Below are positions 51,512 through 59,765 of a stretch of DNA of 64,000 nucleotides, one piece after another. This stretch comes from an uncultured Clostridia bacterium (GTDB taxonomy: Bacteria > Bacillota > Clostridia > Christensenellales > Aristaeellaceae): positions 1 through 64,000 of the forward strand of contig CAKTWP010000012.1 of NCBI GenBank assembly GCA_934630705.1. The letters are read 5' to 3'. The notes beneath the pieces are model-generated. The model was not told the origin of the DNA and ran no database searches. It saw only the letters and a program-made list of their open reading frames with translations. Position 1 is the first letter of the stretch, and the number at the start of each line of letters is the position of its first letter. The position numbers and the translations under genes are program-made.

Positions 51512-52144
51512 ATGGGGATTTTTGCGAAAAAGCAGCCGCTGCCGGACGACGTGGATGGGCTGCTGGCCTACGCGGAAAAAGCCGCGCCGGCAGACAGCGA
51601 GCGGGCGCTGCTGCAGGCGGAAGCGCTGGCTCCATCGGATCTGCGGGTGCAGCGGGCGCTGCTGATGCTGGGGGAGCTGCCCCGGCGGGATCCCCGAAAT
51701 CCCGACCGTCATCTCATCAAGTGCTATCTGTTCCACGGCTTTGAATGCCCGGAGGCCTATGATGAAGCAGCCCAGCGTTTCATGGCCCGGGCGCTGCTGG
51801 ATCATCCCCGGCTGAGGCGCTGCCTGGCCCTGAGCCCGGACCCGGACGGATTCTTGCGGGAATATCTGATCGCCCTTTCCGGGCAGTATATCCATATGTT
51901 CCTGTTGGGAGAACGCGGCCATTTGCCCACGCTGTTCGGGTTTACGCTGCCCCGGCGGGTGCCCGTGGCGATGGCAGAGCCGGCGGCGGCCATTTTACGC
52001 AACATTTTTCTTTGCCCCTTCCTGACGGAAGCAGAGCAGGAGCGCATCGCCGGGTGTTTTTACCGGGCGTATTATCAGGCGCTGAGCGGCCAGACCGGGC
52101 CGCTGGACGAAGCCCTGGGCGCAGTGCGCGCCCTGATCCGGTGA
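51512..52144 (+). CDS. Unknown cytoplasmic protein, first gene of a three-gene operon
   Basis: 210 aa from ATG 51512 (AGGAGGG 6 nt upstream; ATG 51506 would overlap that site). Mostly helical: LLAYAEKAAPADSERALLQAEALAPSDLRVQRALLML resembles a tetratricopeptide-type repeat; the rest is a compact helical domain (LREYLIALSGQYIHMFLLGERG...AAAILRNIFLCPFL). No catalytic motif recognised. Its stop overlaps the next GTG (GTGA). Confidence 0.65.
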   Translation: MGIFAKKQPLPDDVDGLLAYAEKAAPADSERALLQAEALAPSDLRVQRALLMLGELPRRDPRNPDRHLIKCYLFHGFECPEAYDEAAQRFMARALLDHPRLRRCLALSPDPDGFLREYLIALSGQYIHMFLLGERGHLPTLFGFTLPRRVPVAMAEPAAAILRNIFLCPFLTEAEQERIAGCFYRAYYQALSGQTGPLDEALGAVRALIR

Positions 52145-52494
52145 AGGGCCCAAGCCGGGCGATCCGGCGTTTTTTATGGCTGCTTGCGGGATCGGCGGCA
52201 CTGCTGGGGACAGGATATGCGTGGGCGCTGCTGCCCGGGGATGCGGGGGTGGCGATGCATTTTCTGCATTTGTATCTGGCGCTGCCCCTGGGGGCGGGAG
52301 CGCTGGCGCTGTGGGCCGGCAAGGGCGGGGTGCATCCCTTTGCCGCGTTCTGGCCCATTGGGCTGTTTACGCTGATGATGGAAAGCCCGGGCATAGGGCT
52401 TTTATGTATGCTGATCGGGCTGGTTTGCGCCGTAGCAGGCCAGGAATGGCAAAAGCGCAGCCAGGAGAAAGGACGCAAGCATGGCAGGAAATAA
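52141..52494 (+). CDS. Small membrane protein of the same operon
   Basis: 117 aa from GTG 52141. Three to four hydrophobic segments: LWLLAGSAALLGTGYAWALL, FLHLYLALPLGAGALALWAG, AFWPIGLFTLMM and IGLLCMLIGLVCAVAG, then a basic tail (QKRSQEKGRKHGRK). No family recognised. It overlaps the next gene by 14 nt. Confidence 0.65.
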   Translation: MKGPSRAIRRFLWLLAGSAALLGTGYAWALLPGDAGVAMHFLHLYLALPLGAGALALWAGKGGVHPFAAFWPIGLFTLMMESPGIGLLCMLIGLVCAVAGQEWQKRSQEKGRKHGRK

Positions 52495-53035
52495 AGCGAA
52501 ACGATGCTTTGCCGCGCTGGGCACCATGGCGCTGGTGCTGGCGGCCATGGCGGTGATTTACGTGGTGGCGGTGCTGCTGGCATCCCCGAAGGACAAGGCC
52601 CAGGATTCCTTTGTGGTGCAGGAGGACACAGGGGCGCTTGCGCCCATGCAGGCGGCCAGCGGCAGCGATGCCGCCCAGATGGCCCGGCTTTTCGGCGCGC
52701 CTTTGCCCGTGCTCCGGGGCTACCCTTCCGCCTGCGACGGCCGAAACACCACCCACGACGGCCAGACCGCCCGGCTGGTGACGCTGACATATCCCGGCGT
52801 GGTGATTTCCGCGGTGCGCCCCTCCTCCGCCGCGCCGCTGCTGCTGCGGCCCGGGCTTTCGCTGCAATTGCGCAGCGATCTCACCGCCCTGAACCTGCCC
52901 GCCGCGCTGGCCAGCCGCGGCCGCGAGCACTGCCTCTATTTTTCCGATGAGCATGCCGCCTACGCCATTTACGCCCCCAACTGCACGGAGGAGGAGTTTC
53001 TCCAAATGCTGGCGCTGGTGGGACAGGAGAAATAA
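52481..53035 (+). CDS. Membrane-anchored protein of unknown function
   Basis: 184 aa. One N-terminal membrane helix (LGTMALVLAAMAVIYVVAVLLAS), then an external-looking domain with QMARLFGAPLPVLRGYPSACDGRNTTHDGQTARLVTLTYPGVVISAVRP and EHCLYFSDEHAAYAIYAPNCTEEEFLQML. No family recognised. Last gene of its operon; a long palindromic hairpin region follows. Confidence 0.6.
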   Translation: MAGNKAKRCFAALGTMALVLAAMAVIYVVAVLLASPKDKAQDSFVVQEDTGALAPMQAASGSDAAQMARLFGAPLPVLRGYPSACDGRNTTHDGQTARLVTLTYPGVVISAVRPSSAAPLLLRPGLSLQLRSDLTALNLPAALASRGREHCLYFSDEHAAYAIYAPNCTEEEFLQMLALVGQEK

Positions 53036-53151
53036 AGTTGAAGCTGTTGTAACAAACCATATGGTGGGAGCGTATTTTTGCGTCAAAAGCACCCGTCCGC
53101 GTCTTCCTTAAAGCCAGTCAGGATAAAGCCTTCATTTACTTTTTATTTTCT

Positions 53152-53220
53152 ATCAGTAATGCGCCCCCCGATTGAAAACGGAAGCGACTTTTTTTCACCC
53201 TCGGAGGGCGCATTGCTGAT
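53152..53220. repeat. AATGCGCCC palindrome, copy C
   Basis: ATCAG-t-AATGCGCCC (from 53152) pairs with GGGCGCATT-g-CTGAT (to 53220), with inner CCGA/TCGG and TGAAAA/TTTTCA. Flanking AT-rich gap has no gene. Confidence 0.8.
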
Positions 53221-53268
53221 TAGAAGCGCTTCAAGTGCATATCTCCAAGGGGCTTTCTCTGGGAGAGC

Positions 53269-53311
53269 GCGAGAGGGGCTTTCTTTCTCTCTGAAAGAAA
53301 GCCCCTCTCGC
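53269..53311. terminator. Bidirectional 19-bp perfect hairpin between converging genes
   Basis: GCGAGAGGGGCTTTCTTTC (53269-53287) pairs perfectly with its complement at 53293-53311 over TCTCT. It sits between the 52481 gene (+) and the permease gene (-). Confidence 0.7.
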
Positions 53312-53336
53312 CCAGATATTTCCCTATGATGTTATT

Positions 53337-54176
53337 TTACTGAAACCTTCGCCGCAGGGGCAGGGTGACGCCATAGCAGCAGGCGGCGCAAAGCACCACG
53401 GCCGCGCCCACGCCGGTGTCCAGATAATAGGCGGCCACCAGCCCGGCCACGCCGCAAAGCAGCCCGATCAATACGCTCAGCAGCGCGTGCTGAGCCGCCG
53501 TGCGGGAAACGTTTCGGGCGGCAGCGGCAGGCAGAATCAGCAGCGCGTTAATCAGCAGCACGCCCACCCAGCGAATGCTCAGCATCACGGCCACGGCCAC
53601 CAGCGATACAAACGCATATTCAATCCATTTGGTTTTCACCCCCCGGCTTTGGGCCAGGGCGGGGTTCACCGCCGTGAGCAGCAGCCGGTTATACAGCAGC
53701 GCCCAGAGCCCGGCCCCCAGCGGCAGCGCCAGCGCCAGCCAGAGCAGATCATCCGCGCCAATGGACAAAACATCCCCCGCCAGCAGCGCCGAATACTTGG
53801 AAAAGCTGCCGTTGCGGGACAGAATCAGCAGGCCCACCGCAATGCCCGTGGAAGAAAACACGCTGATGATGGTGTCCGCCGAGGCGCCGCCGGTGCGATT
53901 GATCCGGCTGATCATCACCGCCCAGAGCACACCGAACACGATCATACTCACCAGCTCGCTCTGCACCCCCAGCAGCAGCCCCAGGCCTACCCCGGCCAGA
54001 GCGCTGTGGCCCAAGGCATCGGAGAAAAACGCCATCCGCCGGTTTACGGCCATGGTGCCCAGCAGCGCCAGCAGCGGCGTGAGCAGCAGCATGGCCAGCA
54101 GCGCGTTTTTCATAAACCCCATGCGGAAGCATTCAAAGGGCAGCACGGCGTCCATTACTCGGTAAATCGCTGACAA
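53337..54176 (-). CDS. Metal (zinc/manganese-type) ABC transporter permease
   Basis: 279 aa, TTG start at 54176 with AGGAGG 7 nt upstream. An ABC-3 (ZnuB/MntB) permease with about eight membrane helices: FMKNALLAMLLLTPLLALLGTMAVNRRMAFFSDALGHSALAGVGLG is the family signature. The metal is not determined by sequence. The ATPase gene lies upstream on the same strand, with 178 bp and a strong hairpin between. No substrate-binding protein is encoded nearby. Confidence 0.85.
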   Translation of the reverse strand: MSAIYRVMDAVLPFECFRMGFMKNALLAMLLLTPLLALLGTMAVNRRMAFFSDALGHSALAGVGLGLLLGVQSELVSMIVFGVLWAVMISRINRTGGASADTIISVFSSTGIAVGLLILSRNGSFSKYSALLAGDVLSIGADDLLWLALALPLGAGLWALLYNRLLLTAVNPALAQSRGVKTKWIEYAFVSLVAVAVMLSIRWVGVLLINALLILPAAAARNVSRTAAQHALLSVLIGLLCGVAGLVAAYYLDTGVGAAVVLCAACCYGVTLPLRRRFQ

Positions 54177-54298
54177 ATTGGTTCCTCCTGTTCAAATGAT
54201 CCAGCGTATTGAAGGAAAACGGCTTCTCCTTCTCCCTTTTCATCCAGGATGCGTTGTCCATCAGAATCCCCGCTCTCTGGCTTTCTTGGAAGGGAGGA

Positions 54299-54342
54299 CG
54301 AGGGGAAATCCTTCTTTGACCGCAAAGAAGGGTTTCCCCTCG
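54299..54342. repeat. 20-bp stem hairpin between ATPase and permease genes
   Basis: CGAGGGGAAATCCTTCTTTG (54299-54318) pairs with 54323-54342 over ACCG, one T-G pair. Part of repeat family 2. It may attenuate permease expression. Confidence 0.75.
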
Positions 54343-54354
54343 TAAAGATAAACC

Positions 54355-55107
54355 CTATACGCTTTCCTTTGTCTGGAACGTTTCGGCAAAAGCGGGAGAG
54401 GAAAACACCTCCGCGGGCGTGCCGGTTTCCAGCACCTTCTGCTTGAGCAGCACCACGTAATCCGCGTATTGCCGCACCAGCTGCCAATCATGGGACACCA
54501 TCAGAATGGCCAGGTGGTGGGTGGCACGCAGGGCGCTGACGGTCTGCAAAAAGAGGGAAAGGCCGTTCTGATCCATGCCGGAAACAGGCTCATCCAGCAC
54601 CAGCAGATCCGGCAGCGGCATCAGTGCCATGGCCAGCAAAACCCGCTGCAATTCCCCGCCGCTGAGCGCGCCCAGCCGCCGATCCATCAGCCCTTCGGCC
54701 CGGGTCTCCGCCAGCGCTTTGCGCACCTGCGTCTTCGTCTCTTTTCCCACGCCCAGCCACACCGGCCGCCGGCTCATGCAGGACGCCATCAGGTCGCACA
54801 CGGTCAGCGGCATCTCCCGGTCAAAGGGCAGCTGCTGAGGCACATAGCCAATCCGCGGCGTGGGGAAATCATGCCCCAGCGCGTCCACATGGCGAATCTG
54901 CCCGGTGTGGGGCACCTGGGATAAAAGCGCCTTAATCAGCGTGGTTTTTCCCGCGCCGTTGGGGCCCACCAGGGCCGTGAGCTGGCCGCAGTGGATGTGA
55001 AAGCTGATGTCTGACAGAAGGGCTTCGTCCCCCGCTGTCACCCCCACATGGCTCAGCTCAATCCGGCATAGGGAACAGCCCTTGTGGGCCTGCTCATACT
55101 TCATCAT
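54355..55107 (-). CDS. Metal-type ABC transporter ATPase
   Basis: 250 aa. Walker A ALVGPNGAGKTTL, Q-loop YVPQQLPF, signature LSGGELQRVLLA, Walker B LLVLDEPVSGMD and H-loop MVSHDW. The ZnuC/MntA type is indicated by pairing with the ABC-3 permease. It starts (ATG 55107, or the next ATG at 55104) inside the last 14 nt of recA, so it is transcribed with recA. There are extra Cys/His near the N-terminus (HKGCSLC) of unknown meaning. Confidence 0.85.
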   Translation of the reverse strand: MMKYEQAHKGCSLCRIELSHVGVTAGDEALLSDISFHIHCGQLTALVGPNGAGKTTLIKALLSQVPHTGQIRHVDALGHDFPTPRIGYVPQQLPFDREMPLTVCDLMASCMSRRPVWLGVGKETKTQVRKALAETRAEGLMDRRLGALSGGELQRVLLAMALMPLPDLLVLDEPVSGMDQNGLSLFLQTVSALRATHHLAILMVSHDWQLVRQYADYVVLLKQKVLETGTPAEVFSSPAFAETFQTKESV

Positions 55108-56215
55108 TGTCCTCGTCCGGCTGATCCGGGTTCATTTCGGGAATATCCTCGCTCTCGGCGCTGGGCACAGGATTAGTCTGCGCCGCCAGCATGCTCCGCA
55201 GCGTGGCTTCGATTTCATCGGCAATTTCGGGATGCTCCTTGAGGAACACCCGGGTGTTGTCCCGGCCCTGACCGATGCGCTGATCCTGATAGGAGAACCA
55301 GGCGCCGCTCTTCTGGATCACATCCCGGGCCACGGCCATATCCAACAGCGATCCCTCCCGGGAAATGCCCTGGCCGTAGATCAGATCAAATTCGCAGGTG
55401 CGGAAGGGCGGGGCCACCTTGTTTTTGACCACCTTCACCTTGGTGCGGTTGCCCACCACCTCGCTGCCGTTCTTGAGCTGCTCGCCCCGGCGCACATCCA
55501 GCCGCACGGAAGCATAGAACTTCAGCGCCCGGCCGCCGGGGGTGGTTTCGGGGCTGCCGTACATCACGCCCACCTTTTCACGAATCTGATTGATAAACAG
55601 GGCGATGGCATTGGTCTTGGCCACCACGCCCGTAAGCTTGCGCATGGCCTGGCTCATCAGCCGTGCCTGCACGCCCACGAAGGAATCGCCCATTTCGCCG
55701 TCGATTTCCGCCCGGGGCACCAGCGCGGCCACCGAGTCGATAACCACGATGTCAATCGCCCCGGAGCGCAGCAGCGCCTCGGCAATCTCCAGCGCGTCCT
55801 CGCCGCAGTTGGGCTGGGACACATACAGCTCGTCGATGTTCACGCCCAGGTTCTTGGCGTAGTTGGGATCCAGGGCGTGCTCCGCATCAATAAACGCCGC
55901 CGCGCCGCCCATTTTCTGCACCTGCGCCACCACATGAAGCGCCACCGTGGTTTTACCGGAGGATTCCGGCCCGAACACTTCCACAATACGGCCCCGGGGA
56001 ATGCCGCCCACGCCCAGCGCCATATCCAGATCCAGGCAGCCGGTGGGCACCGCGTCCACCTGCATGGTGGTCTTTTCCCCCAGCTTCATCACCGTGCCCT
56101 TGCCAAATTCCTTTTCAATGCTGGACAGGGTCTGCTCCAGCGCCCGCAGCTTTTCCTGCTGCGTGGCGTCCATATTCTTCAGATCCTTCTTGCCCGCGTC
56201 AGCCTTCTTTGCCAT
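55094..56215 (-). CDS. recA: Recombinase RecA
   Basis: 373 aa. Walker A GPESSGKTT, catalytic EHALD, Walker B VVIDSVAAL, loops L1/L2 (GSPETTPGGRALKFYASVRLD) and FINQIREK are intact. It drives homologous recombination and LexA self-cleavage. The acidic C-terminus (ESEDIPEMNPDQPDEDNDEV) is typical. AAAGGAGAT precedes ATG. It lies in a dnaJ-like/pgsA/pncC/recA cluster and overlaps genes on both sides. No SOS (LexA) box is visible in front of the gene. Confidence 0.97.
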   Translation of the reverse strand: MAKKADAGKKDLKNMDATQQEKLRALEQTLSSIEKEFGKGTVMKLGEKTTMQVDAVPTGCLDLDMALGVGGIPRGRIVEVFGPESSGKTTVALHVVAQVQKMGGAAAFIDAEHALDPNYAKNLGVNIDELYVSQPNCGEDALEIAEALLRSGAIDIVVIDSVAALVPRAEIDGEMGDSFVGVQARLMSQAMRKLTGVVAKTNAIALFINQIREKVGVMYGSPETTPGGRALKFYASVRLDVRRGEQLKNGSEVVGNRTKVKVVKNKVAPPFRTCEFDLIYGQGISREGSLLDMAVARDVIQKSGAWFSYQDQRIGQGRDNTRVFLKEHPEIADEIEATLRSMLAAQTNPVPSAESEDIPEMNPDQPDEDNDEV

Positions 56216-56669
56216 GATCGTTTATCTCCTTTTGCAGTATATACATTGCGATGCGCGCCGTCATTTCCCGGATGCCCTGGCGGGAGCCGCGGAAATGGAA
56301 TGCAAAGGCCTTCTCGCCCTTTTCCGTGCTCAGCCCGATATACACCAGCCCCACCTGCGCGCCCGTAGGCCCGGCATAGCCGGTGGTGGACAGGGCGTAA
56401 GACGTATGAAACAGCTGCCGCGCGCCCCGGGCCATGGCACGGGCGCAGGGCGCGCTGACGGCGGAATGCGCCTGAATGATGGCCGGCGGCACGCCCAGAA
56501 CGGCCTCCTTCACGGCGTCCTGATACGCTGCCACGCCGCCCTGAAAGCAGCCGCTGGCCCCCGGCACATTGCAAAGCCGGGCCGAGAGCAGCCCGGCGGT
56601 CAGGCTTTCGGCGGTGGCGACAGTTTCGCCCCGGGCAATCAGTGCCTGCACCAGCGCCTGCGCGCTCAT
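56199..56669 (-). CDS. pncC: Nicotinamide-nucleotide amidase (CinA C-terminal/PncC)
   Basis: 156 aa from ATG 56669, which overlaps the pgsA stop (ATGA). It is only the CinA C-terminal domain: VATAESLTAGLLSARLCNVPGASGCFQGGVAAYQDAVK and STTGYAGPTG. The enzyme deamidates NMN to NaMN in pyridine-nucleotide recycling. Many clostridia have longer CinA with an N-terminal MoCF domain, which is absent here. It overlaps recA by 17 nt. Confidence 0.88.
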   Translation of the reverse strand: MSAQALVQALIARGETVATAESLTAGLLSARLCNVPGASGCFQGGVAAYQDAVKEAVLGVPPAIIQAHSAVSAPCARAMARGARQLFHTSYALSTTGYAGPTGAQVGLVYIGLSTEKGEKAFAFHFRGSRQGIREMTARIAMYILQKEINDHGKEG

Positions 56670-57187
56670 GCCTGCTCCTCCCGGAACACGCTGCGGGCCT
56701 TCCAGAAATAATCCGCGCCGCTCCAGACCGTCATCGCCGCCATCAGAATTTCCGCCACAATCACCAGCCAATGGCCGGCAGGCAGCAGCATGGCCAGCAG
56801 CACACAGAGAATCTGCAGGTTGGTTTTAATCTTGCCCAGCCAGCCCGCGGCCATCACCTGGCCCTTGCCCACGGCCACCAGCCGCAGCCCGTCCACCAGC
56901 AGCTCCCGGGCCGCCACAATAGCCGCCGCCCAGGGGGACAGCCGGCTGGAAGCGGCCAGAAAAATCATGCTGGTGAGCACCAGAATTTTATCGGCCACCG
57001 GATCGGCAAACTTGCCAAAGGTGGTCACCAGGCCCTGCCTGCGGGCGATATATCCATCCAAAAAATCGGTGAACGCCGCCAGGGCGAACACCGCCGCCGC
57101 CCAAACGGGCAGGCCCAGCGCCCACAGCGCCAGGCACGCGGGAATCAGCGCAATGCGCAGAATCGTCAGCTTATTGGGAATGTTCAT
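56666..57187 (-). CDS. pgsA: CDP-diacylglycerol-glycerol-3-phosphate phosphatidyltransferase
   Basis: 173 aa from ATG 57187 (AAAGGA upstream). The CDP-alcohol phosphotransferase motif is complete: DFLDGYIARRQGLVTTFGKFADPVADK (D-G-x2-A-R-x8-G-x3-D-x3-D). About five membrane helices. It makes phosphatidylglycerol phosphate in the membrane. Position before pncC and recA matches a common Firmicutes order. Confidence 0.92.
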   Translation of the reverse strand: MNIPNKLTILRIALIPACLALWALGLPVWAAAVFALAAFTDFLDGYIARRQGLVTTFGKFADPVADKILVLTSMIFLAASSRLSPWAAAIVAARELLVDGLRLVAVGKGQVMAAGWLGKIKTNLQILCVLLAMLLPAGHWLVIVAEILMAAMTVWSGADYFWKARSVFREEQA

Positions 57188-57217
57188 AATCTGTCCTTTC
57201 CGGGGTTCCAAGCGGAA

Positions 57218-57745
57218 TCACATTTTTTTGCGGGGATGCAGCAGTCCATCCGCCCAGTCCGCCACACGATAAGGAAATTTCTGATGTTTTTTCACCGCCA
57301 CCGCCGCGTCCAGGGCCCAGGCGTGATATTCCCGGTTATCCGGGCTGCGCCGCACGGCCTCCCGAAACGCCTGATGGGCGGAGGCGTATTGCTTCATATG
57401 CATAAGCAGCTGGCCTTCGATGAAATACCAGCCGTCGTCCTTCACGTCTGCCCGGCCCAGCTGCAAAAGCGCTGATTCATAGCGTCCCTGTTCCATCAGC
57501 CGCTGAGCAATCTTCTTTGCCTCATCCACCGGCACCGCATGGAACCCCACCTGGCGGCCCGCCGCCAACCGCAGCGCTTCCTCATAGGCCAGGTTCAATT
57601 GGATTAACTGCGCCTGGGCCTGCTTTTGCTGCTCCTGATCAATGAACTGATCCGGATGGCACGCCTTCACCCGCGTCCGGTACGCCTGGCGCACCTGCTG
57701 CTGGTCCGCTTCCGTGGTCAGCCCTAACACCTCAAAGGCATTCAA
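57218..57745 (-). CDS. J-domain (DnaJ-like) protein with repeat region
   Basis: 175 aa from TTG 57745 (AGGAGG 9 nt upstream), giving the normal J-domain start NAFEVLGL. The J domain (1-65) has the HPD motif in KACHPDQF, needed to stimulate DnaK ATPase. The rest is TPR-like (YESALLQLGRADVKDDGWYFIEGQLLMHMKQYASAHQAFREAVRRSPDN). No zinc-finger domain, so a type III J-protein. It is the first gene of the pgsA-recA cluster. Confidence 0.85.
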   Translation of the reverse strand: MNAFEVLGLTTEADQQQVRQAYRTRVKACHPDQFIDQEQQKQAQAQLIQLNLAYEEALRLAAGRQVGFHAVPVDEAKKIAQRLMEQGRYESALLQLGRADVKDDGWYFIEGQLLMHMKQYASAHQAFREAVRRSPDNREYHAWALDAAVAVKKHQKFPYRVADWADGLLHPRKKM

Positions 57746-58085
57746 TGGCAAGTACCTCCTTGGGACGGAAAGGTTTAAGGATTCTACGTGGCTGATTGCA
57801 GGGGAAACCATTCTTTGGCGGCCAAAGAATGCCCCGCACCCCTTCCAAAAAAGCCGGTAGGGGATGGGATGATTCAGGCAATCTGCAATGCTTCCGAAAG
57901 CAATGAACCGGCAAGTGCTTCCGCAGGTCTTAAGCGCAAGCAGTCAATCCGATTTGCTCATTCTTTCCCCATTCGCCTGCAAGACGCGGGACAAAGCACG
58001 TGATGCTTTTCGGTTTGCTTTTCGGGTGCGGAAGGAAAGCGCTTAAAATAACAAGGCATTTTCCCCGCCTGCGCCACCGCGGCCT
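57746..58085. repeat. Gene-free gap with a family-2 hairpin
   Basis: CATTCTTTGG (57809-57818) pairs with CCAAAGAATG (57822-57831), flanked by GGGG and CCCC. AAAAAAGCCGG follows. No gene seen; the dnaJ-like promoter should be here but no good -35/-10 pair was found. Confidence 0.6.
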
Positions 58086-59351
58086 TTATTCCAGCGGTTC
58101 GCGGCGGATATCCGCCCCCAGCGCGCGGAGTTTTTCTTCCATATGCTCGTAGCCGCGTTCGATATAGGCGGGCTCATAAATTTCGGTAACGCCCTTGGCC
58201 ATCAGCCCGGCGATGACCAGCGCCGCGCCGGCCCGCAGGTCGGTGGCGGTGACGGGCGCGCCATACAATTCGGGCACACCTTCGATAATCGCGGTCTGAT
58301 CCAGAATGTGCACCCGCGCGCCCATCCGCTGCATCTCCACCAGATGCTTGAACCGGGATTCAAAAATCGTCTCGATCACGATGCTGTCCCCGCTGGCCTT
58401 GGCCAGCATGGCGCTCATGGGCTGCTGCAGATCGGTAGGGAAGCCGGGATATTCCTGGGTTTTGATGTTCACGGCCCGGTGTCCCCGCACTGTGCGCACC
58501 CGGATAGCGTCATCCATTTCGCTGACCTGCACGCCCATTTCCAGCAGCTTTGCCGTCAGCGCTTCCATATGGGTGGGGATGCAGCCGTGGATGGTCACGT
58601 CTCCGCGGGTGGCCGCGGCGGCGATCATCAGCGTGCCGGTTTCGATCTGGTCAGGAATCACGGTATACACGCTGCCATGCAGCCGGGGCATCCCCTGGAT
58701 GCGGATGGTATCCGTGCCCGCGCCCTTGACCTTGCCGCCCATGGAGTTAAGGAAGTTGGCCAGGTCCACAATATGGGGTTCCTTGGCGGCGTTATGGATA
58801 ATGGTGGTGCCCTGGGCCTTGGCGGCGGCCAGCATGGCGTTAATGGTGCCGCCCACGGTGATCCGGTCGAAATTCACCACGCCGCCCAGCATCTGGCCCC
58901 TGGCGTAAATGATCGCGCCTTTTTCCTCCACATCTGCGCCCAGCGCGCGGAAGGCCTTGAGATGCTGATCCACCGGGCGATTGCCAATGGAGCAGCCGCC
59001 GGGATACCCCACCTCTGCCTGGCCGCACCGGCCCAGCAGCGCGCCCAGCAGATAATAGCTGGCCCGCATCCGCTGGCTCTGGCGATAAGGCACCTGATGG
59101 CTGTTCGCCGGCCGGGGATCAATGGTCATGCGCCGGGCCTCGGGGTCAAAGGACACCAGCGCGCCCAGCTCCAGCAGAATGTCCACCAGCACCCGCACAT
59201 CTTCAATATCCGGCAGGTTTTCGATGGTGCAGGGCTCGTCGGAAAGCAGCGCTGCGGGGATCACTGCCACCGATGTATTCTTGCCGCCCGATACATAGGT
59301 TTCGCCTGTAAGCGGTATTCCGCCTGTAATGAGCAGCTTGTAAGGATCCAT
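58086..59351 (-). CDS. murA: UDP-N-acetylglucosamine 1-carboxyvinyltransferase (MurA)
   Basis: 421 aa from ATG 59351 (GGGGGAG upstream). EPSP-synthase-like fold with LITGGIPLTGETYVSGGKN (catalytic Lys), the active-site Cys loop PGGCSIGNRPVDQHL (Cys kept, so fosfomycin could bind), and TDLQQPMSAML. It catalyses the first committed step of peptidoglycan synthesis. It has its own strong promoter. Confidence 0.95.
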   Translation of the reverse strand: MDPYKLLITGGIPLTGETYVSGGKNTSVAVIPAALLSDEPCTIENLPDIEDVRVLVDILLELGALVSFDPEARRMTIDPRPANSHQVPYRQSQRMRASYYLLGALLGRCGQAEVGYPGGCSIGNRPVDQHLKAFRALGADVEEKGAIIYARGQMLGGVVNFDRITVGGTINAMLAAAKAQGTTIIHNAAKEPHIVDLANFLNSMGGKVKGAGTDTIRIQGMPRLHGSVYTVIPDQIETGTLMIAAAATRGDVTIHGCIPTHMEALTAKLLEMGVQVSEMDDAIRVRTVRGHRAVNIKTQEYPGFPTDLQQPMSAMLAKASGDSIVIETIFESRFKHLVEMQRMGARVHILDQTAIIEGVPELYGAPVTATDLRAGAALVIAGLMAKGVTEIYEPAYIERGYEHMEEKLRALGADIRREPLE

Positions 59352-59403
59352 TCGGCTTAGCTCCCCCTTGCGCATAGAAATGCGAAAATAACATACCATT
59401 TCT

Positions 59404-59432
59404 ATTATACCATACATCCCGTCATTTGTTAA
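59404..59432 (-). promoter_or_regulatory. Promoter of murA
   Basis: Minus strand: TTAACA (59432-59427), 17-nt spacer, extended TGG-TATAAT (59409-59404). Confidence 0.75.
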
Positions 59433-59479
59433 GAGATTCAACGAAAAAAATCCAGGAGGACGAGAAGAACCGTATGGCT

Positions 59480-59648
59480 TGGCAGGAGGAACCCGTACTA
59501 TGCGGCCAAAGAACGCGTTCCCCATGCCCCCCTTTCAAGAAAACCCCTTTCCAAGGAAGCCGGATAAGGGCCGGGGTGGCGGGATACCTGTCCGGGCAGG
59601 TCTTTTCATTGTATGGAGCGTGTCAAAAAGGGCGTTTTTTTGACGCGC
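59480..59648. repeat. Hairpin repeats upstream of leuS
   Basis: A degenerate family-2 palindrome (GGAGGAACCCGT near 59485 / ACGCGTTCCCC near 59514) and GCGTGTCAAAAA (59618-59629) pairing with TTTTTGACGCGC (59637-59648), a near-copy of 40903-40930. No gene in the gap 59433-59700. Confidence 0.65.
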
Positions 59649-59700
59649 AGACAAAGGCTCCTTTCCGCATCTCTCCTCCTGAATTCCCTGCTCCCCGCCC

Positions 59701-59729
59701 TTTACAAAATTTATGATTGCGATTATAAT
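59701..59729 (+). promoter_or_regulatory. Promoter of leuS
   Basis: TTTACA (59701-59706), 17-nt spacer, TATAAT (59724-59729), 37 nt before the start. No T-box leader is visible between. Confidence 0.75.
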
Positions 59730-59765
59730 GATAGAATCCTTGTAGAGATTGAAGGAGGCATTTTC

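Noticed and set aside
59730..59765. T-box riboswitch before leuS
   Set aside because: Only ~36 nt separate the -10 box from the start codon; no room for specifier and antiterminator structures.
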